In this document: piece after piece, positions 1-7,490 of the stretch
How positions within the stretch are numbered: the stretch's first letter is position 1
How the letters are laid out: each line of letters begins with the position of its first letter
Translations under genes and position numbers: made by a program
The notes under the pieces: model-generated
Database searches by the model: none
What the model saw: the letters and a program-made list of their open reading frames with translations, nothing else
Told to the model about the DNA's origin: nothing
Origin: an uncultured Bacteroidales bacterium
Lineage (GTDB): Bacteria > Bacteroidota > Bacteroidia > Bacteroidales > F082
Assembly (NCBI GenBank): GCA_946405575.1
Contig: CAMJHP010000032.1
Coordinates: 1 to 33,384 of the forward strand
Direction of reading: 5' to 3'
DNA length: 33,384 bases

Positions 1-47
1 GCGGGTCTTTGCTTGACTGTATTTTTATCAAATTCATGACTATATTA

Positions 48-660
48 CGATTTATGTGTTTCTAAAGAGTAGCAATTACTATGAGTCTTCAACACCCACT
101 GCCGTCAATGCTACACGTAAGCATGACAAAGATAACCAGTAACTTCACCTTTGCCGATGCCAGCCAATGTGTTCGCCACTATGATGTCTTTTCTCTCGTT
201 CACGATGCAAAAGTAGTCAAATTCTTTTATTGAGGTGATGTTTTTGAGGGCTTTCAAGTCCGTTGAAGCTTAAAGATAGCAGTTGAGCCAGCCGCTGGCG
301 CGGTTTTTTTGCCCAGTAGATGCCTGAGCTGTGGGTAAGGCGCGACGGCCTTTCATGAGATTTTCTTAGAAGTAGAGGCTTCTCAAATACCATGTTGCCG
401 CCCCGGGCAAGTGTCGCAGCGGAGTAAGGGCTAAAAGAAAAATACATGAAGCCCGCGACCGCTGCGACTCTTGCCCAGGGCGATATAGAAGTAGAGGCAG
501 GCCGTCGCGCGGCGCTGGGCGGTGTTGCAGACAGGCAGAGTGTTCGCCCGCAGGAACGAGGACGAGCACCCTGCCTGTCTGCTTTACCGCACAGCTTTGG
601 GGAGGCAAAGTTAAAGCCCAAGCCTTGCAAAAACCGTGACAGCGGCGGCTTGGTCGGTAG
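48..660 (+). repeat. Dispersed structured repeat, copy A
   Basis: This copy matches copy B (1231-1253 joined to 2289-2877). The first 308 bp (48-355) are identical; the remainder is roughly 90 percent identical with one small indel. It contains, left to right: a leftward promoter-like box (208-215, reverse complement TACTTTTG) followed by a 30-codon GTG-start open frame on the minus strand (203 down to 111), then a long imperfect palindrome (340-510), a strong hairpin (519-590) and smaller hairpins to 652. The sequences flanking the two copies are unrelated, so this is a dispersed element rather than a simple tandem duplication. Open frames across the 3' half are not conserved (copy B acquires a stop), so I treat it as non-coding. 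Confidence 0.85.
340..652 (+). ncRNA. Candidate structured RNA in repeat copy A
   Basis: Outer stem gcgcgacggcct (340-351) pairs with 499-510. A 24-bp stem with few mismatches pairs 399-422 with 459-482, and a short inner helix closes an A-rich loop. A second hairpin pairs 519-523 with 586-590, 527-538 (gcagacaggcag) with 571-582, and 540-546 with 563-569, around a 16-nt loop (547-562) that is almost unchanged in copy B. Further short stems are 595-599/606-610 and 618-625/646-652. Compared with copy B, four base pairs in the second hairpin are changed on both sides so that pairing is kept, and the non-Watson-Crick pairs are G-U when read on the + strand (they would be A-C on the other), so the RNA is probably read rightward. 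No promoter for it is evident. I cannot assign it to a named RNA family. Confidence 0.55.
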
Positions 661-697
661 AATCTATTATCTATCTGTCTGTTCGATAAATTAGAAT

Positions 698-1087
698 TTA
701 CCTTTCATACAATTCTATCGGCAAGCCGTCAGGATCTTGAAAGAAGAGGAACCTTTTGCCTGTATACTCGTCTGTTCTCACCTCTTCATGCGAAATGCCC
801 AAGGCTTCTAACTCATGCACAGTCTCAGCTATGCTGTCGACCTCAAAAGCCAAGTGCCGCAGACCTGCAGCTTCAGGATGGGTCAACCGCGACGGTGGGG
901 AGGGGAACGAGAAAAGTTCAATGACATAGTCATCGCCCAAAGCGAGGTCAGTCTTGTACGACAGCCTTTCCTCACGATAGTGTTCAGCAAGGACACGCAT
1001 GCCGAGCACATGAGTATAGAAGTGGAGACTCCGCTGATAGTCGGAACTAATGATAGCGATGTGATGTACTTTGTTCAGGTGTAGCAT
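698..1087 (-). CDS. VOC family (glyoxalase-fold) protein, YaeR-like
   Basis: This 129-residue protein is full length for a small single-domain vicinal-oxygen-chelate protein and closely resembles the YaeR/GloA2-type group from memory of that family. The N-terminal VHHIAI motif, the mid-protein IELFSF and LRHLAFEV motifs and the C-terminal PDGLPIELYE motif supply the two His and two Glu positions expected to bind a divalent metal. The role in this group is a metal-dependent lyase or isomerase of unproven substrate, probably cytoplasmic. It lies alone between the two repeat copies and reads leftward. A leftward promoter-like box inside copy B would be the nearest upstream signal, now separated from the gene by the IS982 insertion. 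Confident on family, not on substrate. Confidence 0.9.
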   Translation of the reverse strand: MLHLNKVHHIAIISSDYQRSLHFYTHVLGMRVLAEHYREERLSYKTDLALGDDYVIELFSFPSPPSRLTHPEAAGLRHLAFEVDSIAETVHELEALGISHEEVRTDEYTGKRFLFFQDPDGLPIELYER

Positions 1088-1108
1088 GGCTTTATAAAGG
1101 GTCTTGTT

Positions 1109-1222
1109 CTATAAGTTCACTACGAGATGAGTGATGTTCTCACATAAGTTTTCGGCAATTCTCCAAGGTTCTTCTGCCTCCATTGGGAAGACCGTCGGTC
1201 GTGTTATGTATGATTCAATCAT
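1109..1222 (-). CDS. Possible 37-codon ORF or gene remnant upstream of the VOC gene
   Basis: An ATG at 1222 opens a 37-codon frame ending at 1109, 21 nt before the VOC start. The product begins MIESYITRPTVFPMEAEEPW and ends in HLVVNL. Composition is protein-like, but I recognise no family. Its start lies 8 bp from the left edge of repeat copy B, so it may be the tail of a gene cut by the repeat, or a leader peptide cotranscribed with the VOC gene. Low confidence. Confidence 0.25.
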   Translation of the reverse strand: MIESYITRPTVFPMEAEEPWRIAENLCENITHLVVNL

Positions 1223-1253
1223 ATAAATTCCGATTTATGTGTTTCTAAAGAGT

Positions 1254-2281
1254 ACCTGTTGGCGGAATTAATTTAGTGCATACTTAATTCTGCCAATGGG
1301 CTTGTCGTTAATGAAGTTTACGTATTGCAGAATGGTAAGTGCACTAATTTTGCCAATGATTCTGGCAAACAAACCATTCGTTATTTTTGCGTAGTTCCTG
1401 ATGACCAGGAACTGGTCTGTAAGTTGAGAGAATATTGTCTCAATCCTCTTTCTTGCCTTTGCAAACGGGATGAATGTCGGTTTCCAGTCCTTTTGGTTGA
1501 GCCGATACGGACACTCCAGTCTTATGTGTGCGGTTTCGAACAAGTCAAGCTGTACGTCAGCTCCAATATACCCTTTGTCACCATAGATGCTACAGTCGTG
1601 ATAAGTATGTTTTACATCCTTCATATAATGGAGGTCAGCCACACTTGCCTTTGACAGATCATAGGAATGGATAACTCCACTTAACCCACAGAGAGCGTGT
1701 AACTTATAACCAAAATAATACGTATTCTGCGAAGCACAGAAGCCGAAGTCGGGAGCTTGCGAGAAATTTCCGGTACGCCCCATCTTGCAACGTTTTCCTC
1801 TTGCAACCCTACAAACCTCTATCGGCTTGGAGTCAACAAAGAATTGTTCCTCTCCGCCATCCATTTCCATGGCAATCCTCTTGCGCAGTTCCTCACACAG
1901 GCCTGCCGTTTTCTTCCTGCGGTCATTGAACTGTCTCCTTGATATGAGATTGGGAATGTTGTCCTTGTATTCTTGCAATTTATAGTCGAACAACCACTTC
2001 TCACTATCAATGCTCTCGGTCTCTGCCGTCAAGGATAGCGCCACCACTTCCAAATCCGAAAACTTGGGAACAGGACCACGACGTGGAACATTACCCGATT
2101 CATTGACGAGATTTTCAGAGAATTGCTTGCATATCTCAAGTATTTTGACGAATTTTGTATAAAGGTTGTACATACGATGGTTTGAACTTAATGTTTTGAG
2201 CACCACTAAGTTACTAAAAATCAGCGATATGTACAACTTTTTACTCATATTTATCAACTTAAATTAATTCCGCCAACGGGT
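1254..2281 (-). mobile_element. Intact IS982-family insertion sequence
   Basis: The element is 1028 bp. Its ends are near-perfect inverted repeats: ACCTGTTGGCGGAATTAATT at the left and, reverse complemented, ACCCGTTGGCGGAATTAATT at the right. It is flanked by a 7-bp direct repeat AAAGAGT (1247-1253 and 2282-2288); because the ends share TA with the flank, the duplication could be read as 5 to 9 bp, all within the range reported for this family. One open transposase gene fills it. The insertion target is repeat copy B. Confidence 0.9.
1268..2173 (-). CDS. IS982-family DDE transposase
   Basis: The 301-residue product from the ATG at 2173 matches the usual length for IS982 transposases. An in-frame ATG at 2257 would add 28 residues, but the family-typical N-terminus begins MYNLYTKFVKILEI, so I prefer the inner start. 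Catalytic acidic residues are plausible in VDSKPIEVC (first Asp), YGDKGYIG (second Asp) and RIETIFSQL (Glu). The reading frame is uninterrupted and both terminal repeats are intact, so the element may still be active. It catalyses cut-and-paste transposition of the surrounding 1-kb element. Confidence 0.93.
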   Translation of the reverse strand: MYNLYTKFVKILEICKQFSENLVNESGNVPRRGPVPKFSDLEVVALSLTAETESIDSEKWLFDYKLQEYKDNIPNLISRRQFNDRRKKTAGLCEELRKRIAMEMDGGEEQFFVDSKPIEVCRVARGKRCKMGRTGNFSQAPDFGFCASQNTYYFGYKLHALCGLSGVIHSYDLSKASVADLHYMKDVKHTYHDCSIYGDKGYIGADVQLDLFETAHIRLECPYRLNQKDWKPTFIPFAKARKRIETIFSQLTDQFLVIRNYAKITNGLFARIIGKISALTILQYVNFINDKPIGRIKYALN

Positions 2282-2557
2282 AAAGAGTAGCAATTACTAT
2301 GAGTCTTCAACACCCACTGCCGTCAATGCTACACGTAAGCATGACAAAGATAACCAGTAACTTCACCTTTGCCGATGCCAGCCAATGTGTTCGCCACTAT
2401 GATGTCTTTTCTCTCGTTCACGATGCAAAAGTAGTCAAATTCTTTTATTGAGGTGATGTTTTTGAGGGCTTTCAAGTCCGTTGAAGCTTAAAGATAGCAG
2501 TTGAGCCAGCCGCTGGCGCGGTTTTTTTGCCCAGTAGATGCCTGAGCTGTGGGTAAG

Positions 2558-2873
2558 GCGCGACGGCCTTTCATTAGACTTTCTTAGAAGTAGAGGCTTA
2601 CCAAATACCATGTTGCCGCCCCGGGCATGTGTCGCAGCGGAGCAAGGGCTAAAAGAAAAATACATGATGCCCGCGACCGCTGCGACTCTTGCCCAGGGCG
2701 ATTTAGAAGTAGTGGCAGGCCGTCGCGCGGCGCTGGGCGGTGATGTCGACGAGCAGAGTGGTCTACCGCAGGAACGAGGACGGCCACCCTGCTCGGCGGC
2801 TTGACCGCACAGCTTTGGGGAGGCAAGGTAAGAGCTTTCCGCTGCAAAAACCGTGACAGCGGCGGCTTGGTCG
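2558..2873 (+). ncRNA. Candidate structured RNA in repeat copy B
   Basis: This is the counterpart of 340-652. Outer stem 2558-2569/2717-2728 is unchanged. In the second hairpin the outer stem 2737-2741/2804-2808 is kept, the middle stem is 2745-2756 (gtcgacgagcag) with 2789-2800 (one internal mismatch) and the inner stem is 2758-2763/2782-2787, with loop 2765-2780. Relative to copy A, A-U becomes C-G, A-U becomes G-C, G-C becomes A-U and U-G becomes G-C, all with both partners changed. A further hairpin ccgctg/cagcgg forms at 2839-2862. Confidence 0.5.
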
Positions 2874-2880
2874 GTAGAGG

Positions 2881-3525
2881 CTAATAATAAGAGCTATAGG
2901 ACGGATGGGACTTATAGTGATGGGTCGGTGCCCTCTTACGGGGTGCGGCTGCTGTTATTGGCCGCGGAGTGGAGTCCACAGGCGTTTTTGGGTGGGTGAC
3001 GGGCGACCGACTGCGGCAGGTGTGGCTTATTCTCATCATAAAGCTTTAAGGCGGTGGTAGAGCCAGCGACCTGACAACGGACTGAAAGCGGAGCGAGCAG
3101 ACGACGCTGGAGGTACGGAAGCGTCGTCTGCCCGACGGAGCGAAAGGTAGTCGTCAGGCCGCGGACCTTAGTAGAAGCTGAGGGAGTTCGTTAGCGTTGG
3201 CAACGCCCGTGAGCGACCGTAGCGGCGAATGGCAGCAGCAGGCCTTGTGCGGCTGACGGGACAAACACGATGTGGAGACCGCCGACGATGCCTGAAGGAC
3301 TGGGAAGGCAATGCTGGGCGCGTTAATGGAGCGGCGGAACACAGAGAGGCACGAACCGTGTTCCGACGCGGAATGATAGCGACCGTTGCACTGCCGCACA
3401 CAGTACAAGGGCTTCGACGGTGGGCGGAACACCTTGGCGGGGATGGGAAGGTGATGCTAAAAGATGCTTCTCTGTCGATGGAGCTTCAGAGATGGCGGGC
3501 AATGCGCCAAAAAACTACAATACTT
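2881..3525. other. GC-rich gene-free region with strong hairpins
   Basis: About 645 bp contain no convincing gene. The open frames here have Arg/Ala/Gly-rich compositions typical of shadow frames in GC-rich DNA, and overlap on both strands. Perfect or near-perfect stems are visible: a 12-bp stem gcagacgacgct (3097-3108) with 3120-3131, extended outward by cctgacaac/gtcgtcagg around 3069-3157; gcgtt-ggc-aacgc at 3194-3206; and an 8-bp stem cggaacac (3335-3342) with 3358-3365. Base composition is clearly richer in G+C than the genes on either side. It may be a large structured RNA continuing the copy B element, or decayed sequence; no promoter or terminator is obvious. Confidence 0.4.
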
Positions 3526-5130
3526 TTAAAGTTTATCTTTTAATCGTTGCACCATACGCTTTGAACGATTGGGAATCAATTCGTGGCAGAGGTTAATGCA
3601 TTGCTCTAATGCTTTGAAGTAGACTTTAGGTGGAGTATGGTCACATAACGAAAAATCTTCGGTGAAAGGTTCGGGATTGCCGTAGTAATCCATCAGCACC
3701 TCATCGAACAGCCAACGCTTCATCAACAAGTCCCAACCTTGTTGGCCGAAATAGGGTTCAAAGAATTTTTTTGAGCCTGATATGGTAGACATGATTGCCT
3801 TACTACCTTTGTTGGCAACCAATGCGTTTTGCAGATCGTTAAGCATGTGGTCAATAAGGAAACGGCCAAACACATTGCAGTTTCGGTAACCTGATAGATA
3901 CGATGGCTGTAGATATATGTTTCCAATGGTTTTGCAAAGGTCGGCGCAAGGTTTGATACGTTCAACCCATGGAGCTTTATCGCCATAAGGGATGCGTGAA
4001 AGCATGAAGAACCAATCACCGACCTGTGTACCCCACATTTTTTCTTGTATCACAGGCGATGGTCTAAGAATTAGATTACCATACTTTTTGTCAAACATCA
4101 CCTCTTTTGAGGCAATATCATTGAAGATTATGGTACAAATGGCACATACCAAATCGGTTTGGTAGATGCCATAAGAATAGCCGTGGGTATCGCCATAGCG
4201 TTTCATGCCTTCAAGTTGACGAAAGTCGTAATCAACGAGACGGTTGATGTCACCATCAAGTTTTTCTTCTATGAAATCTTTTACCAACTGGCGAGGTTCT
4301 TTGAATGGGTCTTCCAACTTTAGATAAAGTTTCCATCGTTCAATTGCTTTTCGCTCAGCTTGTGAAGGCTCGTTTAGTTTAGTCTTACGGTATTCACAAT
4401 GACCTTTCAGGCTGCGGTCGCGGAACGAGCGGGTAAACAGTCGGCCACAACCTTTGCCGCCTGGTTGAATACCACGAGTGTAGATACAGCCTTCGCATAC
4501 GGTGCCCTCCACTCCTTGCCACAGGTCAGGCAATTCTACGTCATACTCAATGCCGGCATGCTCACCGTAGAGCGCTTTCACATAGCCGAAATGACCTTCA
4601 CGAGCGATATAGAGATAATTATCATAATCTTCCATCCACTCAATCTTGTCATATTCCACTGGCAGCAACACTTCGCCACGGACATGAAGCAACCCTTTAA
4701 GATAGCGCGTTGGATTGGTTTTAGTCTTACGGATAGTGTTGCAGGCAATGATGTAGCCATTACGATAACCATATAGAGAACCGTAGGATTCTTTGAAGAC
4801 CATCTTTCCATCGCTCCACATCAGGTTCTCTTTACCGCCAGGAGTAACCTGTACCAAATAGAGTGATCCAGCCAAAAGCTTTATATACCAGTATTTGCAT
4901 TCACAAACCACATTACCCTGAATGTCTATCATTCCCCAACCACCTTCTTCAAGCTTATGGTCGTAGTAGAAGACAATGGCCACACCATTCATAAAGACAT
5001 CGATAGAGCGGTAATGCTTTTCTGTGCTTATGATAACATTATGCTCTTTGTCCATAATGCCCATGTAATAACCTTCTTCATAGGCGATATAGCCGTCTTC
5101 ACGTGGGCCTATTATGCGGTAGTCGGACAT
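3526..5130 (-). CDS. WG-repeat-like protein with Cys cluster and unknown C-terminal domain
   Basis: The product is 534 residues from the ATG at 5130. A TTG start at 5157 would add nine codons, but a -7 promoter box (TATCTTTG, 5155-5162 on the minus strand) overlaps it, so the inner ATG is preferred. Residues about 1-200 are beta-rich with WG-type repeat units (YYMGIMDKEHNVI, GWGMIDIQGNVV, GHFGYVKALYG). Residues C212, C215, C228 and C245 form a possible zinc-binding cluster. The C-terminal half (about 260-534) is helical and resembles a domain common in Bacteroidota hypothetical proteins (possibly DUF6994-like, unsure). No signal peptide is seen, so it should be cytoplasmic. It is the last gene of the leftward run that starts with the HIRAN gene. 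Function unknown. Confidence 0.75.
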   Translation of the reverse strand: MSDYRIIGPREDGYIAYEEGYYMGIMDKEHNVIISTEKHYRSIDVFMNGVAIVFYYDHKLEEGGWGMIDIQGNVVCECKYWYIKLLAGSLYLVQVTPGGKENLMWSDGKMVFKESYGSLYGYRNGYIIACNTIRKTKTNPTRYLKGLLHVRGEVLLPVEYDKIEWMEDYDNYLYIAREGHFGYVKALYGEHAGIEYDVELPDLWQGVEGTVCEGCIYTRGIQPGGKGCGRLFTRSFRDRSLKGHCEYRKTKLNEPSQAERKAIERWKLYLKLEDPFKEPRQLVKDFIEEKLDGDINRLVDYDFRQLEGMKRYGDTHGYSYGIYQTDLVCAICTIIFNDIASKEVMFDKKYGNLILRPSPVIQEKMWGTQVGDWFFMLSRIPYGDKAPWVERIKPCADLCKTIGNIYLQPSYLSGYRNCNVFGRFLIDHMLNDLQNALVANKGSKAIMSTISGSKKFFEPYFGQQGWDLLMKRWLFDEVLMDYYGNPEPFTEDFSLCDHTPPKVYFKALEQCINLCHELIPNRSKRMVQRLKDKL

Positions 5131-5154
5131 TTGTACGTGGTTTTTATTTGGCTC

Positions 5155-5162
5155 CAAAGATA
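5155..5162 (-). promoter_or_regulatory. Possible internal promoter for the WG-repeat gene
   Basis: The minus strand reads TATCTTTG, a full match to the Bacteroidota -7 consensus TAnnTTTG, 25 nt upstream of the ATG at 5130. The -33 region is weak. It suggests the last gene of the operon can be transcribed separately. Confidence 0.4.
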
Positions 5163-5175
5163 CAACTTTTTAAAA

Positions 5176-5463
5176 TCATTCTTTCTCCCTATTGATGACA
5201 TCTGTATCTTCATAAGTGTCATCCATTGTCCAGTATTTATAGCCGTCAATATGGAGGTATGGTAAATTGTAGTTGCCCCAACGTTGGCGAATGCCAAAGC
5301 GGCGTTGCATATCAACAAAGTACATGAACTCATCGTAAGACAATGGGCATTTGCCACGGACAATGTACTCGTGGGGACACCACGGCATGGTCTTGGCATA
5401 CGTCCACTGGCAGCGGGCTATCATTTCACGCAGCCGATTGATGTCAGGTTCAACTATGCTCAT
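5176..5463 (-). CDS. Conserved hypothetical protein, 95 residues
   Basis: The start is ATG at 5463, one base after the SIMPL gene stop. The protein has a helical N-terminus (DINRLREMIARCQWTYAKT), a conserved-looking core (CPHEYIVRGKCPLSYDEF) and an aromatic C-terminal part (YNLPYLHIDGYKYWTMDDTY). I have the impression that similar small proteins occur in Bacteroidota and other bacteria, but I know no assigned function. It is translationally linked to the SIMPL gene and is followed after 45 nt by the WG-repeat gene. No membrane segment or signal peptide. Confidence 0.75.
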   Translation of the reverse strand: MSIVEPDINRLREMIARCQWTYAKTMPWCPHEYIVRGKCPLSYDEFMYFVDMQRRFGIRQRWGNYNLPYLHIDGYKYWTMDDTYEDTDVINREKE

Positions 5464-5464
5464 A

Positions 5465-6118
5465 TTATTTCAGAAGCCAAACCACATTCACATTATCTGA
5501 TACTGCCAGGTCATCAGGTGTAATATCAAGGCCGTAAGGGGTGCTTGCCGAGGCTTCTTCATTGCTGTGAATCGAACGTGCCTCAGAATAGATGTGGACA
5601 TCCATTTCACCATATTCAATCTCTTTGACTTCTCCAAGCTCGCGGCCTACAGCTTTTGCCATAATTGAGGCTTTATCGCGTGCGTCTGTGACAGCACGTT
5701 CCAGTATCTTAAGCTGAGTGGGTCGAGGATCTTTTAGGGTATAACCTACACTGATTTGAGCACCAGGAATAAATTTACCTATACCTTTGATGATATTGTT
5801 CACCAAAACAGTATCCATACCCAGGTCTATTTTAATTCGTTGTTCGAGGTCGTAACCATCTTTCTTCGACCCAACATAACTGCCGTTTTTGTAGATGTTT
5901 TCGCTGTGTTCGGAAATGTCCATTCTGATGGTTTTGGCCAGTTTGCCAGATTGCTGATTATACTCCAGTATTTTCACCATCCACGTGCTGTTCTCCTTTG
6001 CACTGGCATAGGCATCTTCGTATGTCTTAAATACACGGTTGATGCTAATATCTAAGCGTGTAACATCGGGCACCACGTGAATGCTACCAGTGCCCACCAC
6101 TTTGATTGTTGATTCCAT
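5465..6118 (-). CDS. SIMPL domain (DUF541) protein
   Basis: The 217-residue product covers one SIMPL domain: an N-terminal IKVVGTGSIHVVPD beta hairpin, a central segment (GYDLEQRIKIDL), a VGYTLKDPRPTQLKILERAV stretch and the DARDKASIMAKAVGRELGEV helix typical of the family. Most SIMPL proteins are exported to the periplasm or outer membrane; this one has no signal peptide or lipobox, so it is predicted cytoplasmic, which is unusual. It lies 2 nt after the HIRAN gene and 1 nt before the 95-residue gene, so it belongs to the operon. The biochemical role of the family is poorly known. Confidence 0.88.
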   Translation of the reverse strand: MESTIKVVGTGSIHVVPDVTRLDISINRVFKTYEDAYASAKENSTWMVKILEYNQQSGKLAKTIRMDISEHSENIYKNGSYVGSKKDGYDLEQRIKIDLGMDTVLVNNIIKGIGKFIPGAQISVGYTLKDPRPTQLKILERAVTDARDKASIMAKAVGRELGEVKEIEYGEMDVHIYSEARSIHSNEEASASTPYGLDITPDDLAVSDNVNVVWLLK

Positions 6119-6120
6119 AA

Positions 6121-6498
6121 TTATTTGCGTTTTCTTGTTGTGTTGTTTGTGGTTTCTTCTTCGTCGCGGCGGCGGATTCTGATGGTAAGCTGTACCTGTT
6201 GCTCAGGGTGCGTTTCGGGATTCAGCTTGGAGATGCGGCACTCGAAGATGTCGCCCCAGCCCATTTCAAAGAAAGAAGCAAGCTGCTGGTTGTCGGAGCG
6301 AGGGATATAGCCTAACAGATAGTCTTCGCCGTCTTTGTTGTAGATGACTTGGATTGCGTAGGCATCGTGATAGTTCTGCTCATCACGTTCAAGGCGAACG
6401 GTCTGACCTACTTTAAGGTCGTCCCATACCAGATCTGCATCGTGATACTTGCGTCCTGCCAGGTGGCAGTCGGTGAAAAATTGGCTGTGTGCTTTCAT
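6121..6498 (-). CDS. HIRAN domain protein
   Basis: The 125-residue protein carries the HIRAN pattern: FFTDCHLAGRKYHDAD, then KVGQTVRLERDEQNYHDAYAIQV (the conserved hxRxxxNxxDxxAIxV core), a GYIPR motif and a C-terminal beta segment, ending in a basic tail. HIRAN domains bind DNA ends or damaged DNA and are fused to or sit beside helicases and nucleases; here the domain stands alone. It is the first gene of a tight four-gene leftward operon and has its own promoter at 6529-6536. A role in recognising DNA for this operon is inference. Confidence 0.9.
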   Translation of the reverse strand: MKAHSQFFTDCHLAGRKYHDADLVWDDLKVGQTVRLERDEQNYHDAYAIQVIYNKDGEDYLLGYIPRSDNQQLASFFEMGWGDIFECRISKLNPETHPEQQVQLTIRIRRRDEEETTNNTTRKRK

Positions 6499-6528
6499 AT
6501 CGTTACTGTTTTAATTGGTTGAACGATG

Positions 6529-6561
6529 CAAAAGTATATACCCACTGCGCCAAAAAACGGG
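6529..6561 (-). promoter_or_regulatory. Promoter of the HIRAN-SIMPL operon
   Basis: The minus strand has TACTTTTG at 6536-6529 (matches TAnnTTTG) and a TTGG -33-like element about 17 nt upstream. The ATG of the HIRAN gene is 30 nt downstream. It lies just after the stop of the WYL gene, so the operon may also be reached by read-through from that gene. Confidence 0.6.
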
Positions 6562-6572
6562 CCAGTCGAAAA

Positions 6573-7469
6573 TTATTTGTAATTTTCTTGTGCAGCTTGT
6601 AACATTTGCTCGATTTCCGATACTATATCTTGGGGAGATATTACCTGTAGCCATCCACCACGTGAAAGGATGTGAGCCAAAAAGTCGCGGGTCGGATGCA
6701 GGGTTACTTCAAAATCTGTGTAATCTTTTGTGACCGCGATTTCCTTTTGTGAAGGATGCAGCGGTAAGTCACGAAGGTAATACGGTTCGTTGCCGTAGGC
6801 ACGTAACACTATGGGCTGTACCGGCACACGGTCGTCGGTCATCACACCGAAGTAGTCGCTAAAGTAGGTTTGCGCATCAAAGTTGCGATCCAACTTGAAA
6901 GTCTCTTCGGTGACGTTGATTTCCAGCATACGGTCAAAGGAAAGGGTGATATATCCAGCATCGCTGAAACGGCCAAGCAAGTACCAGCGACGACGGAAGA
7001 GTTTGATGCAATACGGTTCAAGTTTCCAGACTGAGGGCTTGGCATCACCGTAACGGCGGTAAGTGACACTGATGCGGTGTGAGTTGCGCATGGCCTCAAT
7101 AACAATTTGCAGGTGTTCGCTTTCGCTGGGGATGCTTTCAAGAAGGATGCGGTCGTGCAAGCCACGAGCTTCGCTGACGATGTTGCTCACGGCAAGGGTA
7201 CTAAGCATCCAACGAGGCACACTGTCATTGCTCATCAACGAGGGGTCGTCGATATAGTATCGGTTCTCGTTGTCGCAATCGATGACAATGCCAAACATTT
7301 CCTCCACCTCTTCACGGTGGCGGCGGAATGTGGTGCGGCTGTATGGTATACCATCGCTCATCTCGGTACGGAGCCAGCGGTCGTTGATCTCGCGCAGCGT
7401 GATGCGACCCGCTCGGCGTATGGTATCAACGAGCCAGACATATTGTTTGAATAATATAGACGCTTTCAT
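6573..7469 (-). CDS. WYL domain transcriptional regulator
   Basis: The start is ATG at 7469 (MKASILFKQYVWLVDTIRRA); the upstream ATG at 7493 overlaps the -7 promoter box and is rejected. The N-terminal 60 residues form a winged HTH. The WYL region (about 120-210) contains the RISVTYRRYG strand, YCIKLFRRRWYLLGR, which corresponds to the WYL-motif strand, and FDRMLEINVTEETF. A C-terminal WCX-like part follows, with HILSRGGWLQVISP. Such proteins bind nucleic-acid-type ligands and often control phage-defence operons (BrxR, CapW). It is divergent from mcrB across a 178-bp region with a palindrome, and upstream in the same direction as the HIRAN operon, so it could regulate either or both. Confidence 0.88.
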   Translation of the reverse strand: MKASILFKQYVWLVDTIRRAGRITLREINDRWLRTEMSDGIPYSRTTFRRHREEVEEMFGIVIDCDNENRYYIDDPSLMSNDSVPRWMLSTLAVSNIVSEARGLHDRILLESIPSESEHLQIVIEAMRNSHRISVTYRRYGDAKPSVWKLEPYCIKLFRRRWYLLGRFSDAGYITLSFDRMLEINVTEETFKLDRNFDAQTYFSDYFGVMTDDRVPVQPIVLRAYGNEPYYLRDLPLHPSQKEIAVTKDYTDFEVTLHPTRDFLAHILSRGGWLQVISPQDIVSEIEQMLQAAQENYK

Positions 7470-7490
7470 AAAGCTAAGGGTAAGGATTTG

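Larger units (their letters stand above)
1231..2877 (+). repeat. Dispersed structured repeat, copy B, interrupted by IS982-family element
   Basis: Copy B begins at 1231 (same cgatttatgtgtttc start as copy A), is broken after 1253 by the insertion sequence, resumes at 2282 with the target duplication, and continues to 2877 (ends tcggtag). Removing the IS and one duplicate restores a continuous match to copy A. The first 308 bp are identical to copy A; the structured 3' half diverges by roughly 10 percent. The 30-codon minus-strand open frame of copy A is repeated at 2421 down to 2329 with its promoter-like box at 2426-2433. Confidence 0.85.

Noticed and set aside
1..47. Search for the left att copy at the window start
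   Set aside because: No match to the tRNA-Pro 3' half; nothing recognisable in these bases.
217..694. Overlapping open frames of 80-137 codons on both strands in repeat copy A, and counterparts at 2435-2847
   Set aside because: Frames are broken or shifted between the two copies while the RNA-type pairing is preserved; compositions are Arg/Ala/Pro-rich.
340..3525. Retron or group II intron as explanation of the structured region
   Set aside because: No reverse transcriptase gene and no domain V-like motif that I could see.
3154..3543. Open frames of 77-104 codons on both strands in the GC-rich gap
   Set aside because: Mutually overlapping, no recognisable family, composition typical of random frames in GC-rich DNA.
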